Source of the DNA: Bacillota bacterium
Lineage (GTDB): Bacteria > Bacillota > Sulfobacillia > JABLXB01
DNA: 12,420 nt
Reading direction: 5' to 3'
NCBI GenBank assembly: GCA_024653225.1
Contig: JANLGA010000053.1
Coordinates: forward strand, 1 to 12,420
The notes beneath the pieces are model-generated. The model was not told the DNA's origin. It was given only the letters and a program-made list of their open reading frames with translations, and ran no database searches. This document shows positions 6,266 through 12,420 of the stretch, piece after piece (positions within the stretch are counted from its first letter, which is position 1; every line of letters begins with the position of its first letter). Made by a program: the position numbers and the translations under genes.

Positions 6266-6272
6266 AAGGAGG
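6266..6272 (+). promoter_or_regulatory. ribosome binding site setting the miaB start
   Basis: AAGGAGG lies 6 bases before GTG 6279, which begins the family-typical N-terminus RFTVITYGCQMN. The same frame is open for 93 codons upstream, but that stretch is antisense to the TtcA-like gene and not conserved MiaB sequence. Confidence 0.75.
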
Positions 6273-6278
6273 TCGGCA

Positions 6279-7664
6279 GTGAGGTTCACCGTCATCACCT
6301 ACGGGTGCCAGATGAACGAGAGAGATTCGGAAGTGATCGGCGGCTTGATGATGGAAGCCGGCCACACGCCGTCGGTCGGCCTCGAAGACGCAGACGCGGT
6401 GATCGTCAACACGGATCTCCTGGCCGAAGCGGATCTCGTCATCCTCAACACCTGCTGCGTGCGGGCCACCGCCGAGAACAGGATCCTCGGTCGCCTCGGC
6501 GAGCTGAAGAGGCTAAAGAAACGTAATCCCTCCGTGATGATAGCGGTCGGGGGGTGCATGACGCAATACGGGGAAGCGGCGAGTAGGATCGCGAAGTGCT
6601 TCCCGCACGTTGACGTCGTTTTCGGCACGCACAACATGCACGAGGTCCCGAGGATGCTCGAAACGGCGGCGGTCCATCGCCGCCGCGTTATCGCCGTGCC
6701 GGCGGGCGACGCCTCGGAATGGGGATGCGACCACCCGGTCCCGTCAATGAGGATGCCTGGGGTCACAGCCCTCGTCACAGTCATGTACGGGTGCGACAAT
6801 TTCTGTTCGTATTGCGTCGTGCCGTACGTCAGGGGACGGGAAAGGAGCAGGGATCCGAACGCGATCCTGGACGAGGTGAGGGAGGCCGTCCGATCGGGGT
6901 ATCGCGAGGTGATGTTGCTCGGCCAGAACGTTAACGCGTACGGCAAGGGCCTCGCGGACGGAATTGACTTCGCCGGCCTGCTCGGCCTCGTGGACGACGT
7001 GCCCGGGGTTGAGAGAATACGGTATATGACCTCACATCCGCGCGACTTCACGGACAGGATCATCCGCGCCGCGGCCGAGTCGCGTCACGTCTGCGAGCAC
7101 TTCCACCTGCCGGTACAGGCCGGCTCCGACAGGGTGCTGAGGCTGATGCGCAGGGGCTACACCCGCGCCCAATACATGGACCTCGTCGCCCGAATTCGCG
7201 AGATCGTACCGGGTGCGTCCGTTACCACCGACATCATGGTGGGGTTTCCCGGGGAGTCGGAGCGCGACTTCGAAGACACCCTGGATTTGGTCAGGGTGGT
7301 GCGGTTCGACATGGCGTACACATTCGCATACTCCCCGCGGAAGGGGACGGCCGCCGAGGGGATGCCGGACCAGGTGCCGCCGGAGGAACGCAGAAGAAGG
7401 CTCTCGGCACTGGTCTCCGAAATAAACCCGATAGCGCTCGCTAAGAACAGGGAACTCGTAGGGCACACGGTGGAGATACTAGTCGAGGGCCCGAGCAGGA
7501 AGGACGCGGGCGTGATTGCGGGGAGAACCAGGACCAACAAGGTAGTCCTGGTGAGGTCTTGCGCGGCGACGCCCGGGGAGCTGGTGAACGTCAGGGTCTC
7601 GGGGGCCCGGACGTGGACCCTGGAGGCGGAACCCATCGTCAGCCCCCGCGATATGCCTTCTTGA
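6279..7664 (+). CDS. miaB: tRNA-2-methylthio-N6-dimethylallyladenosine synthase
   Basis: This 461-residue radical-SAM methylthiotransferase converts i6A37 to ms2i6A37 in tRNAs reading UNN codons. The N-terminal UPF0004 domain carries the first cluster cysteines in TYGCQMNERDSE (C10), LNTCCVR (C59) and VGGCMTQYG (C93). The radical-SAM domain has YGCDNFCSYCVVPYVRGRERSR-type sequence with the CxxxCxxC at C172, C176 and C179, then LLGQNVNAYG, HLPVQAGSDRVL and DIMVGFPGE. A TRAM RNA-binding domain ends the protein (from about residue 390, GHTVEILVEGPS). The start is GTG 6279. Compared with Thermotoga MiaB from memory, 13 residues are inserted before C59, where DADAVIVNT and EADLVILNT look like a repeat. 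The 3' end overlaps livF tail-to-tail by 26 bases. Family identity is secure; MiaB versus the related MtaB is supported by the NERDSE and GRERSR motifs. Confidence 0.95.
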   Translation: MRFTVITYGCQMNERDSEVIGGLMMEAGHTPSVGLEDADAVIVNTDLLAEADLVILNTCCVRATAENRILGRLGELKRLKKRNPSVMIAVGGCMTQYGEAASRIAKCFPHVDVVFGTHNMHEVPRMLETAAVHRRRVIAVPAGDASEWGCDHPVPSMRMPGVTALVTVMYGCDNFCSYCVVPYVRGRERSRDPNAILDEVREAVRSGYREVMLLGQNVNAYGKGLADGIDFAGLLGLVDDVPGVERIRYMTSHPRDFTDRIIRAAAESRHVCEHFHLPVQAGSDRVLRLMRRGYTRAQYMDLVARIREIVPGASVTTDIMVGFPGESERDFEDTLDLVRVVRFDMAYTFAYSPRKGTAAEGMPDQVPPEERRRRLSALVSEINPIALAKNRELVGHTVEILVEGPSRKDAGVIAGRTRTNKVVLVRSCAATPGELVNVRVSGARTWTLEAEPIVSPRDMPS

Positions 7665-8340
7665 CGACCGGGTCATCGCGCAGCTGCGCGCAGGGTCCCT
7701 GCATTACTATCCGCCCGGTCTCAAGCACGTACCCCCTGTCCGCCACCCTCAGGGCCTGGTAAGCGTTTTGCTCGACTAGCAGGATCGTTACGTCCTCTCG
7801 TATTCTCCGAATCTCCCTGTATATTTCCTGTACGAGAACGGGCGCGAGACCCATTGACGGTTCGTCGAGGAGAAGGAGCTTGGGGGCCGCCATCAGGGCC
7901 CGGCCCATGCACAGCATCTGCTGTTCCCCTCCCGACAGGGTGCCGGCCAGCTGCCCCTGCCTCTCCTTCAGTCTCGGGAAGAGCCGGAACACGCGCTCCA
8001 TGTCGCGCTCTATCTCGGAAGCCCGCGTCCTCAGGAACGCGCCAAGGCGAAGGTTGTGGCGCACCGTGAGGTTCCCGAAGATCCGCCGGCCCTCGGGGGC
8101 GTGGGCGATGCCCATAGCCACTATCTCGTGGGAAGGCGCGGCCGTGATGTCCCGGTCCCGGAACTTGATGCTGCCGGACCTGGATCGCACCAAGCCCGAG
8201 ATGGTGCGAAGCAGAGTACTCTTCCCCGCGCCGTTGGCGCCGATTATCGTGACTATTTCGCCTTCTTCGACCTCCACGCACACGTCCGCCAGGGCGTGAA
8301 TCCCGCCGTAGAAGACGTTCAACCCCTCAACCTTGAGCAT
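7639..8340 (-). CDS. livF: Branched-chain amino acid ABC transporter ATPase LivF
   Basis: This 233-residue ATPase starts at ATG 8340 with GGGGAGGA about 9 bases upstream. It has Walker A GANGAGKST (34-42), APEGRRIFGNLTV typical of LivF, the signature LSGGEQQM (135-142), Walker B LLLLDEPSMGLAP, and the LivF-type switch segment LLVEQNA with Gln in place of the common switch His. Length and motifs fit LivF of the HAAT family, which pairs with LivG to power uptake of leucine, isoleucine, valine or related compounds such as amides or urea. Its first 14 bases overlap the end of livG, so it should be the last gene of the minus-strand transporter operon. Its stop lies inside the end of the convergent miaB gene. 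Confidence 0.96.
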   Translation of the reverse strand: MLKVEGLNVFYGGIHALADVCVEVEEGEIVTIIGANGAGKSTLLRTISGLVRSRSGSIKFRDRDITAAPSHEIVAMGIAHAPEGRRIFGNLTVRHNLRLGAFLRTRASEIERDMERVFRLFPRLKERQGQLAGTLSGGEQQMLCMGRALMAAPKLLLLDEPSMGLAPVLVQEIYREIRRIREDVTILLVEQNAYQALRVADRGYVLETGRIVMQGPCAQLRDDPVVKKAYRGG

Positions 8341-9106
8341 CCCGTTCTTCCTCCCCGAGGTAGGCCTCGATGACGCGCCGGTCGTTCTGTATTTCCGAGG
8401 GGGTGCCCTCCGCGAGGAGCTCGCCGAAGTTCAGCACGTACATGCGCTCCGATACGCTCATCGCCACGTCCATGTGGTGTTCGATGAGGAATATGGTGAG
8501 ACCGAACATGTCCCGGATCTCGCGGATGAAAGAGATGAGCTCCCTGCATTCCTGCGGATTCATCCCGGCGGCCGGTTCGTCGAGCAATAGGAGGGACGGC
8601 CTAAGCGCCAGCGCCCTCGCTATCTCCAGGCGTCGCTGTACCCCGTACGGCAGACTCGAAGCGATGTCCGCCCGACGCGCGTCCAGTTTGAGGAGCCTCA
8701 AGAGGTTCTCGCTCCACTCGCTGATCTCCGACTCGTACATGTGGTACCTGGGGGTGTGAAACAACCCGTCGAGGAGCGAATATTTCGCGCCCATGTGCGC
8801 GGCCGTGCGGACGTTCTCGTACACGGTCAGGTTCTTGAACAGCCGGATGTTCTGGAACGTGCGCACTACGCCCAACGACGCGACCTGGTGCGGCTTCATG
8901 CCCACGAGGCTCCTCCCGCGATAGTGTATCTCGCCCCGGGTGGGGTTGTACACCCCGGTGACCAGGTTGAATATGGTCGTCTTCCCGGCGCCGTTCGGGC
9001 CGATAAGGCCGACGATCTTGCCCTCGTCCACGTGGAGGGTCACGTTGTTTACGGCCACGAGCCCTCCGAACCTGATCGTCAGGTTTCTGACTTCGAGGAC
9101 GGCCAT
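8327..9106 (-). CDS. livG: Branched-chain amino acid ABC transporter ATPase LivG
   Basis: This 259-residue ATPase starts at ATG 9106, preceded by a G-rich GAGGGGGGTGAGGGG stretch that can serve as ribosome binding site. Motifs are Walker A GPNGAGKTT (36-44), RTFQNIRLFKNLTVYENV (typical of LivG), the degenerate signature LPYGVQRRLEIARAL (152-166), Walker B LLLLDEPAAGMNP, and the switch histidine in LIEHHMDV. The C-terminal FGELLAEGTPSEIQ and EAYLG are also LivG hallmarks. The family usually has LPYGQQRRLE, so one Gln is Val here. It overlaps livM by 28 bases at its start and livF by 14 at its end. An open frame continues upstream to 9619, but that is the shadow of livM. Confidence 0.96.
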   Translation of the reverse strand: MAVLEVRNLTIRFGGLVAVNNVTLHVDEGKIVGLIGPNGAGKTTIFNLVTGVYNPTRGEIHYRGRSLVGMKPHQVASLGVVRTFQNIRLFKNLTVYENVRTAAHMGAKYSLLDGLFHTPRYHMYESEISEWSENLLRLLKLDARRADIASSLPYGVQRRLEIARALALRPSLLLLDEPAAGMNPQECRELISFIREIRDMFGLTIFLIEHHMDVAMSVSERMYVLNFGELLAEGTPSEIQNDRRVIEAYLGEEERDAQG

Positions 9107-10122
9107 CCCCTCACCCCCCTCAAGGTCACCAGGCGGGCGGCGAAGGAACGGACGCCCTCCCAGGTCAACTCCCGGCCGCCCATCAATCCCCTGGGTCTGG
9201 CCAGCATCATCACCACGAAGAGCAGGGCGTAGAACACCATCCAGCCGCGCCTCAGGAAATCGCTCGCCCTCATGAGGCCGAAACCGGCCACGAACGTCGC
9301 CAGGTTCCTGAAGACCTCGGGCACGAGGGTGATGCAAAGTGCGCCCACGATGGATCCGGTCAAGCTTCCGAGCCCGCCGAGAATGACCATTGACACCGAC
9401 TCGATGGTCTTGAGGTAGTTGAATATGTCGGGGTGCAGGTACATCATGAAGTGCCCCAGGAGGGACCCCGCGAGCCCGGCGAGCATGGACGAGATGATGA
9501 ACGCGAGCACCTTGTAGTACGTCGTGTTGATACCGACGGATTGGGCGGCTATCTCGTCCTCCTTTACGGCCACGAAGCACCTGCCCTGCTTCGACCTGAC
9601 GAGGTTCGACAGCAGCCACAGCGTGACAACGACGGTGAGAGTCGCGGTGGGGAGGTGGGTCCTAAAAGGCACCCCGGCCAGGCCGAGTCCTCCTCCGGTG
9701 AGCGGGGTGGTGTTGTTCAGCACGGCCAGAATGATGTATTGGAAACCGAGTGTCACTATGGCCAGGTAATCCCCGACTAGGCGCAGTGACGGGAATCCTA
9801 CCAAGAAGCCGAGGAATCCCGCGAACGCCGCTCCGCAGATGAACGACACCGGGAACGGCCACTTCAGCCGTATCATCAGTATCGCCGAGGTGTACCCGCC
9901 CGCCGCCATGAAACCGGCGTGGCCCAAGTTGAACTGACCGGTGAAACCCGAGACCAGGTTCCAGCCGAGGGCGGTCACCGAGTTGATCGCGACCACGGTC
10001 AGCAGGCCGGTGATATAATTGGGGAGCCGCGCCCGGATCGCCGACGCGAGGACCCACGCGACGGACGCCGAGAGCCCAAGCACCCCGAGTCCCCGAATGA
10101 ACTTGACACGGAAACCGTCCAT
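9079..10122 (-). CDS. livM: Branched-chain amino acid ABC transporter permease LivM
   Basis: This 347-residue membrane permease starts at ATG 10122, four bases after the livH stop, with AAAGGTG as a ribosome binding site. The start is chosen over upstream in-frame codons because the extra residues (SRSSCSSSSFCSN) overlap livH and are not family-like. Permease hallmarks are NLVSGFTGQFNLGHAGFMAAGGYTSA (shown in part: GFTGQFNLGHAGFMAAGGY), AIVTLGF, TPLTGGGLGLAGVP, FVAVKEDEIAAQSVGIN (the EAA-like loop that contacts the ATPase) and MVILGGLGSLTGSIVGA. About eight to ten hydrophobic segments are visible. With LivH it should form the channel of the transporter. Confidence 0.95.
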   Translation of the reverse strand: MDGFRVKFIRGLGVLGLSASVAWVLASAIRARLPNYITGLLTVVAINSVTALGWNLVSGFTGQFNLGHAGFMAAGGYTSAILMIRLKWPFPVSFICGAAFAGFLGFLVGFPSLRLVGDYLAIVTLGFQYIILAVLNNTTPLTGGGLGLAGVPFRTHLPTATLTVVVTLWLLSNLVRSKQGRCFVAVKEDEIAAQSVGINTTYYKVLAFIISSMLAGLAGSLLGHFMMYLHPDIFNYLKTIESVSMVILGGLGSLTGSIVGALCITLVPEVFRNLATFVAGFGLMRASDFLRRGWMVFYALLFVVMMLARPRGLMGGRELTWEGVRSFAARLVTLRGVRGWPSSKSET

Positions 10123-10126
10123 GACG

Positions 10127-11011
10127 TCACACCTTTTCTTGTATGCCTCGCCCGAGAAGGCCGCTCGGTTTGAACAGAAGGATGAGGACGAGCAAGACGA
10201 ACGCGATCGCATCTTTGTAGTTCGACGATACGTATCCCGCGCCCATCGTCTCCAGCAGCCCTATCAGGTACCCGCCGAAGTACGAGCCCGGTATGCTGCC
10301 TATGCCCCCGACCACCGCGGCGGCGAAAGATTTGACCCCGAACAGCCCGCCGAGGTACGGGTTGACGTTGAACTTGATCCCTATGAGCACGCCGGCGCTC
10401 GAAGCCATGACCCCCGCTATGAAGAACGTGTACGCGATCGTCAGGTTGATGTTGATCCCCATGAGGGCCGCTGCGTCGCGGTCGTGCGCCAGCGCCTGGA
10501 TGGCTACGCCCATCTTCGAGAAATTCACGAACATGTACAGTGCGGACATCAGGAACACGGCCACCGCCGTGAGCAGAAGGTCAATGGGCGGGGCGGTCGC
10601 AAGACCGAGGAGCGAAACGGTGCCCGAGGGGAGCACCCTCGGGAAGACGAAGAAGTCGGCGCTGTAGAACACGATGATGGCGTTCTCGACCAGGAGAGAG
10701 ACACCTATCGAGGTGATCAGGAGGTTGAGGTTCGGCGCGCCGCGAGCCCTCAACGGCCTGTAAGCCTGCCTCTCGATCATTATCGAGAACAAGCCGCTCA
10801 ATACGAGGCTGGCGCCGAATGCGAATGGGAACGGCACCTTGAACACGAGAACCGAGAACAGGCTCACGTACGCGGCGAAAGTCAGGACACTGCCGTGAGC
10901 GAAGTTTATGAACCGGAGCACTCCGAATACGAGCGTGTACCCGACCGCGACCAAGGCGTATACGCTCCCGATCGCGAGGCCGTTCAAAACCTGCTGCACG
11001 AATTCATTCAT
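10127..11011 (-). CDS. livH: Branched-chain amino acid ABC transporter permease LivH
   Basis: This 294-residue permease starts at ATG 11011 with AAAGGAG 10 bases upstream. Typical LivH features are NGLAIGSVYALVAVGYTLV near the N-terminus, GVLRFINFAHGSVLTFAAY, ERQAYRPLRARG, LITSIGVSLLVENA, the cytoplasmic loop ALAHDRDAAALMGIN that meets the ATPase, and AAVVGGIGSIPGSYFGGYLIG near the end (quoted in part as GGIGSIPGSYFGGY). About eight membrane segments are visible. It is separated from the binding-protein gene by 94 bases holding a hairpin and a tandem repeat, and is followed after four bases by livM. This suggests it heads a tightly packed HMGF unit, possibly read at a different level from the binding protein. 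Confidence 0.95.
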   Translation of the reverse strand: MNEFVQQVLNGLAIGSVYALVAVGYTLVFGVLRFINFAHGSVLTFAAYVSLFSVLVFKVPFPFAFGASLVLSGLFSIMIERQAYRPLRARGAPNLNLLITSIGVSLLVENAIIVFYSADFFVFPRVLPSGTVSLLGLATAPPIDLLLTAVAVFLMSALYMFVNFSKMGVAIQALAHDRDAAALMGININLTIAYTFFIAGVMASSAGVLIGIKFNVNPYLGGLFGVKSFAAAVVGGIGSIPGSYFGGYLIGLLETMGAGYVSSNYKDAIAFVLLVLILLFKPSGLLGRGIQEKV

Positions 11012-11029
11012 CGTTGCAGGGCTCCTTTG

Positions 11030-11057
11030 GGTTCTTCATGATCGGTTCTTCATGATC
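11030..11057. repeat. perfect 14-bp tandem duplication in the livH leader
   Basis: GGTTCTTCATGATC (plus strand) occurs twice head to tail at 11030-11043 and 11044-11057 without mismatch. Each copy contains the palindrome TCATGA. It lies between the GC hairpin and the livH ribosome binding site, so on the minus strand it is transcribed as part of the livH leader. Its role is unknown; it could be a slip-strand duplication or a paired binding site. Confidence 0.9.
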
Positions 11058-11064
11058 CAAGATT

Positions 11065-11092
11065 GCCCCGGGCCCCCGAGAGGGCCCGGGGC
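11065..11092 (-). terminator. strong GC hairpin between binding-protein gene and livH
   Basis: An 11-bp perfect inverted repeat (11065-11075 with 11082-11092, GCCCCGGGCCC type) closes on a 6-base loop, 13 bases after the binding-protein stop codon in the direction of transcription. On the minus strand it is followed by AATCTT rather than a T run, so it may be a partial terminator or a 3' barrier that stabilises the binding-protein mRNA. A hairpin at this point would give more binding protein than membrane subunits, a known feature of binding-protein-dependent transport operons. Confidence 0.6.
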
Positions 11093-11105
11093 TGGGACGC
11101 ATCGT

Positions 11106-12284
11106 CTATTCGGGCGCGACCTTGGTCACGAACACGAAGTTGCCCTGCTTGACTTGGATGACGACGACCGGCTTGTTCAGCGGGTTGTGCGTCTTCGGGT
11201 CCATGGTGAACTTGCCCGACGGCACGTCGAGGTCCTTGATCTGGTTCTCCATGGCGTCGCGGATGGCCTCCGGCTCGGCCTTGCCCGCCTTCTTGATCGC
11301 CTCCGCGATCACCATCATGGCCTCGTACGAGAAGCAAGAGTTGCTGTTGGGCTCCTCCTTGTACTTGTCGCGGTACTTCTTCGCGAACGCCTGCGCCTTC
11401 GGGTCCGGGTCGTCCGGGGCATACAGGGTCGTCAGGTACAGCCCTTCCGCGGCGTCTCCGGCGATCTCGATGACCTTCGGGGCGTGCGTGGCGTCACCGG
11501 CGAGGAATATTGCGTTGAGCCCGAGCTCCTTGGCCTGCCGCAGGATCAGTCCGCTCTCGGCGTAGGTGTTCGGTGTGATGACGACCTCGGGGTTGGCCTG
11601 CTTGATCTTTGTGAGTTGCGGCTTGAAATCCTGGGTCTGGTCGGGGTACGTCTCCTCGGCGACTATCGTTCCCCCGTTCTTCTGGAACCTGTTCTTGAAG
11701 TACTCCGCGAGCCCCTTGTTGTAGTCCTGGGCGATGTTGTACAGGAGCGCCGCCCTTGTCTTCTTCAAGTTGTTCGAGACGAAGTTTGCCAGGACCGATC
11801 CCTGGAGCGGGTCAATGAAACACGCGCGGAAGTAGTACGGATTGAGCTTCGTCAGGTCTTCCGGGTCGAGCACCACCTTGGGGTTGGTGGACGTCGGGGC
11901 TATCGCCGGCACCTTGAGCTGCTTGACCACCGGACCCGCCGCTATCGAGTTCGAGCTCGCCACCTCGCCCATCAACACTACGACCTTGTCCTGCTCGATG
12001 AGTTTTCGGACGACGTTCGGGACGTTCTCCTTCTTGGACTGCGTGTCCTCCACCACCGCGACCACCTTGCGCCCGAGTAGTCCCCCTGCGGCATTGATGT
12101 CGTCGATCGCGAGCAGTGTGCCGTTCTTGTTCAGCTGTCCCTTCATGGCGTTGGAGCCGGTCATCGGGTAGAAGCAGCCCACCTTGATCTCCTTGGCGCC
12201 GCCTCCGCAACCGCTCACGGCGGACACCAGCATGACCGCGAGGAGGATCCCCGCCAGCCTCCCGATTGACCCCCTGAGACTCAT
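11106..12284 (-). CDS. livJ: Branched-chain amino acid ABC transporter substrate-binding lipoprotein
   Basis: This 392-residue protein starts at ATG 12284, placed by GGAGG at 12292-12296. An in-frame GTG at 12290 overlaps that site too closely. Residues 1-25 form a lipoprotein signal peptide: Arg at 4 and 9, hydrophobic core LAGILLAVMLVSAV, and lipobox VSGC with C26 as the lipidated cysteine, followed by a GGG linker. The mature part is a type I periplasmic-binding fold: IKVGCFYPMTGSNA, AIDDINAAGGLLGRKV, EVASSNSIAAGPV, PTSTNPKV, YYFRACFIDPLQGSVLANF (quoted in part, RACFIDPLQGSV), AALLYNIAQDYNKGLAE and FLAGDATHAP, all typical of LivJ/LivK. It captures leucine, isoleucine, valine or related compounds outside the membrane; specificity cannot be read from sequence. 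It is the first gene of the minus-strand liv operon. Confidence 0.94.
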   Translation of the reverse strand: MSLRGSIGRLAGILLAVMLVSAVSGCGGGAKEIKVGCFYPMTGSNAMKGQLNKNGTLLAIDDINAAGGLLGRKVVAVVEDTQSKKENVPNVVRKLIEQDKVVVLMGEVASSNSIAAGPVVKQLKVPAIAPTSTNPKVVLDPEDLTKLNPYYFRACFIDPLQGSVLANFVSNNLKKTRAALLYNIAQDYNKGLAEYFKNRFQKNGGTIVAEETYPDQTQDFKPQLTKIKQANPEVVITPNTYAESGLILRQAKELGLNAIFLAGDATHAPKVIEIAGDAAEGLYLTTLYAPDDPDPKAQAFAKKYRDKYKEEPNSNSCFSYEAMMVIAEAIKKAGKAEPEAIRDAMENQIKDLDVPSGKFTMDPKTHNPLNKPVVVIQVKQGNFVFVTKVAPE

Positions 12285-12291
12285 ACCCACA

Positions 12292-12296
12292 CCTCC
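12292..12296 (-). promoter_or_regulatory. ribosome binding site setting the livJ-like start
   Basis: Minus-strand GGAGG (plus CCTCC at 12292-12296) lies 7 bases before ATG 12284 and only one base before the alternative GTG at 12290, which favours the ATG. Confidence 0.65.
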
Positions 12297-12420
12297 GAAT
12301 TACTGATTTTGGAGCACTAGCCGTTATCTTCCGAGTAAGCAGAATTCTTCGGGTCGAAAGTGAATCCTCCTTGAGGGACGAGAACGGGTGGAGGTTTTCA
12401 GGGGCGCGGGATCGAATCCA
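12297..12420 (-). other. upstream region of the liv operon, no gene seen
   Basis: These bases should hold the promoter of the transporter operon. I find no convincing -35/-10 pair on the minus strand and no recognisable riboswitch or T-box core. A minus-strand AAGGAGGA (about 12370-12377) resembles a ribosome binding site, but no start codon follows at a usable distance. The region continues past the window edge. Confidence 0.4.

Noticed and set aside
6000..6278. Long N-terminal extension of MiaB upstream of GTG 6279.
   Set aside because: It is antisense to the TtcA-like gene, while MiaB homologues begin at RFTVITYGCQMN and an ideal AAGGAGG precedes GTG 6279.
9107..9619. An open minus-strand frame fused upstream of livG, suggesting a larger fusion protein.
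   Set aside because: It lies over livM in another frame, is Arg/Pro-rich, and has no family motifs; it is a GC-driven open frame.
11009..11057. Mini-ORFs starting at the repeated ATG in the livH leader as an amino-acid attenuation leader peptide.
   Set aside because: They contain no Leu, Ile or Val codons, so classical attenuation by branched-chain amino acids is not supported.
12385..12412. GGGTGG followed by a GC-rich run, resembling a T-box antiterminator core.
   Set aside because: The T-box core needs GGGTGGnACCGCG; the ACCGCG part is missing, and the element is on the plus strand while the adjacent operon is on the minus strand.
12392..12420. GGGATCGAATCCA at the right edge, resembling a tRNA T-arm.
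   Set aside because: T54 would be A, the preceding bases do not form a recognisable anticodon arm or D-arm, and the window ends before an acceptor stem could be tested.

Overview
The window comes from a GC-rich, spore-forming member of the Firmicutes (Bacillota), probably a clostridial-type lineage. The evidence is a close match to SpoVS, a SpoIIP-type cell-wall hydrolase, a YmdB-type phosphodiesterase directly before spoVS, and purine-rich AGGAGG ribosome binding sites with many GTG and TTG starts. I cannot name a genus from sequence alone.

Left part (1-3275, + strand): the 3' three-quarters of a ymdB-like gene, then spoVS behind a possible sigma-H-type promoter, an amidohydrolase-2 family enzyme, a PHP-domain phosphoesterase whose start overlaps the amidohydrolase stop, and a small coiled-coil protein that overlaps the PHP gene. 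This reads as one co-directional block with regulatory/RNA-related (YmdB), sporulation (SpoVS) and metal-hydrolase members.

Middle part (3351-7664): a SpoIIP-family gene on the minus strand is divergent from a plus-strand pair made of a MerR-like/coiled-coil protein and a Cys/Trp-rich protein of unknown function, coupled by a 4-base overlap. That pair ends in a CTAG that also forms the stop of the convergent TtcA-like tRNA-thiolation gene. The TtcA-like gene is divergent from miaB, so two tRNA-modification enzymes stand back to back.

Right part (7639-12290, - strand): a complete branched-chain amino acid (LIV/HAAT-type) ABC transporter in the classical order binding lipoprotein - LivH - LivM - LivG - LivF. 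A strong GC hairpin and a perfect 14-bp tandem repeat lie between the binding-protein gene and livH. The last 130 bases are the upstream region of the binding-protein gene.

The window is gene-dense. No stretch over 300 bases lacks a gene, and I see no insertion sequence, CRISPR array, rRNA or complete tRNA. Most genes belong to known families. The least explained elements are the MerR-like plus Cys/Trp-rich pair, the coiled-coil protein with a Ser/His-rich tail, and a 13-residue internal repeat in MiaB next to an iron-sulfur cysteine.
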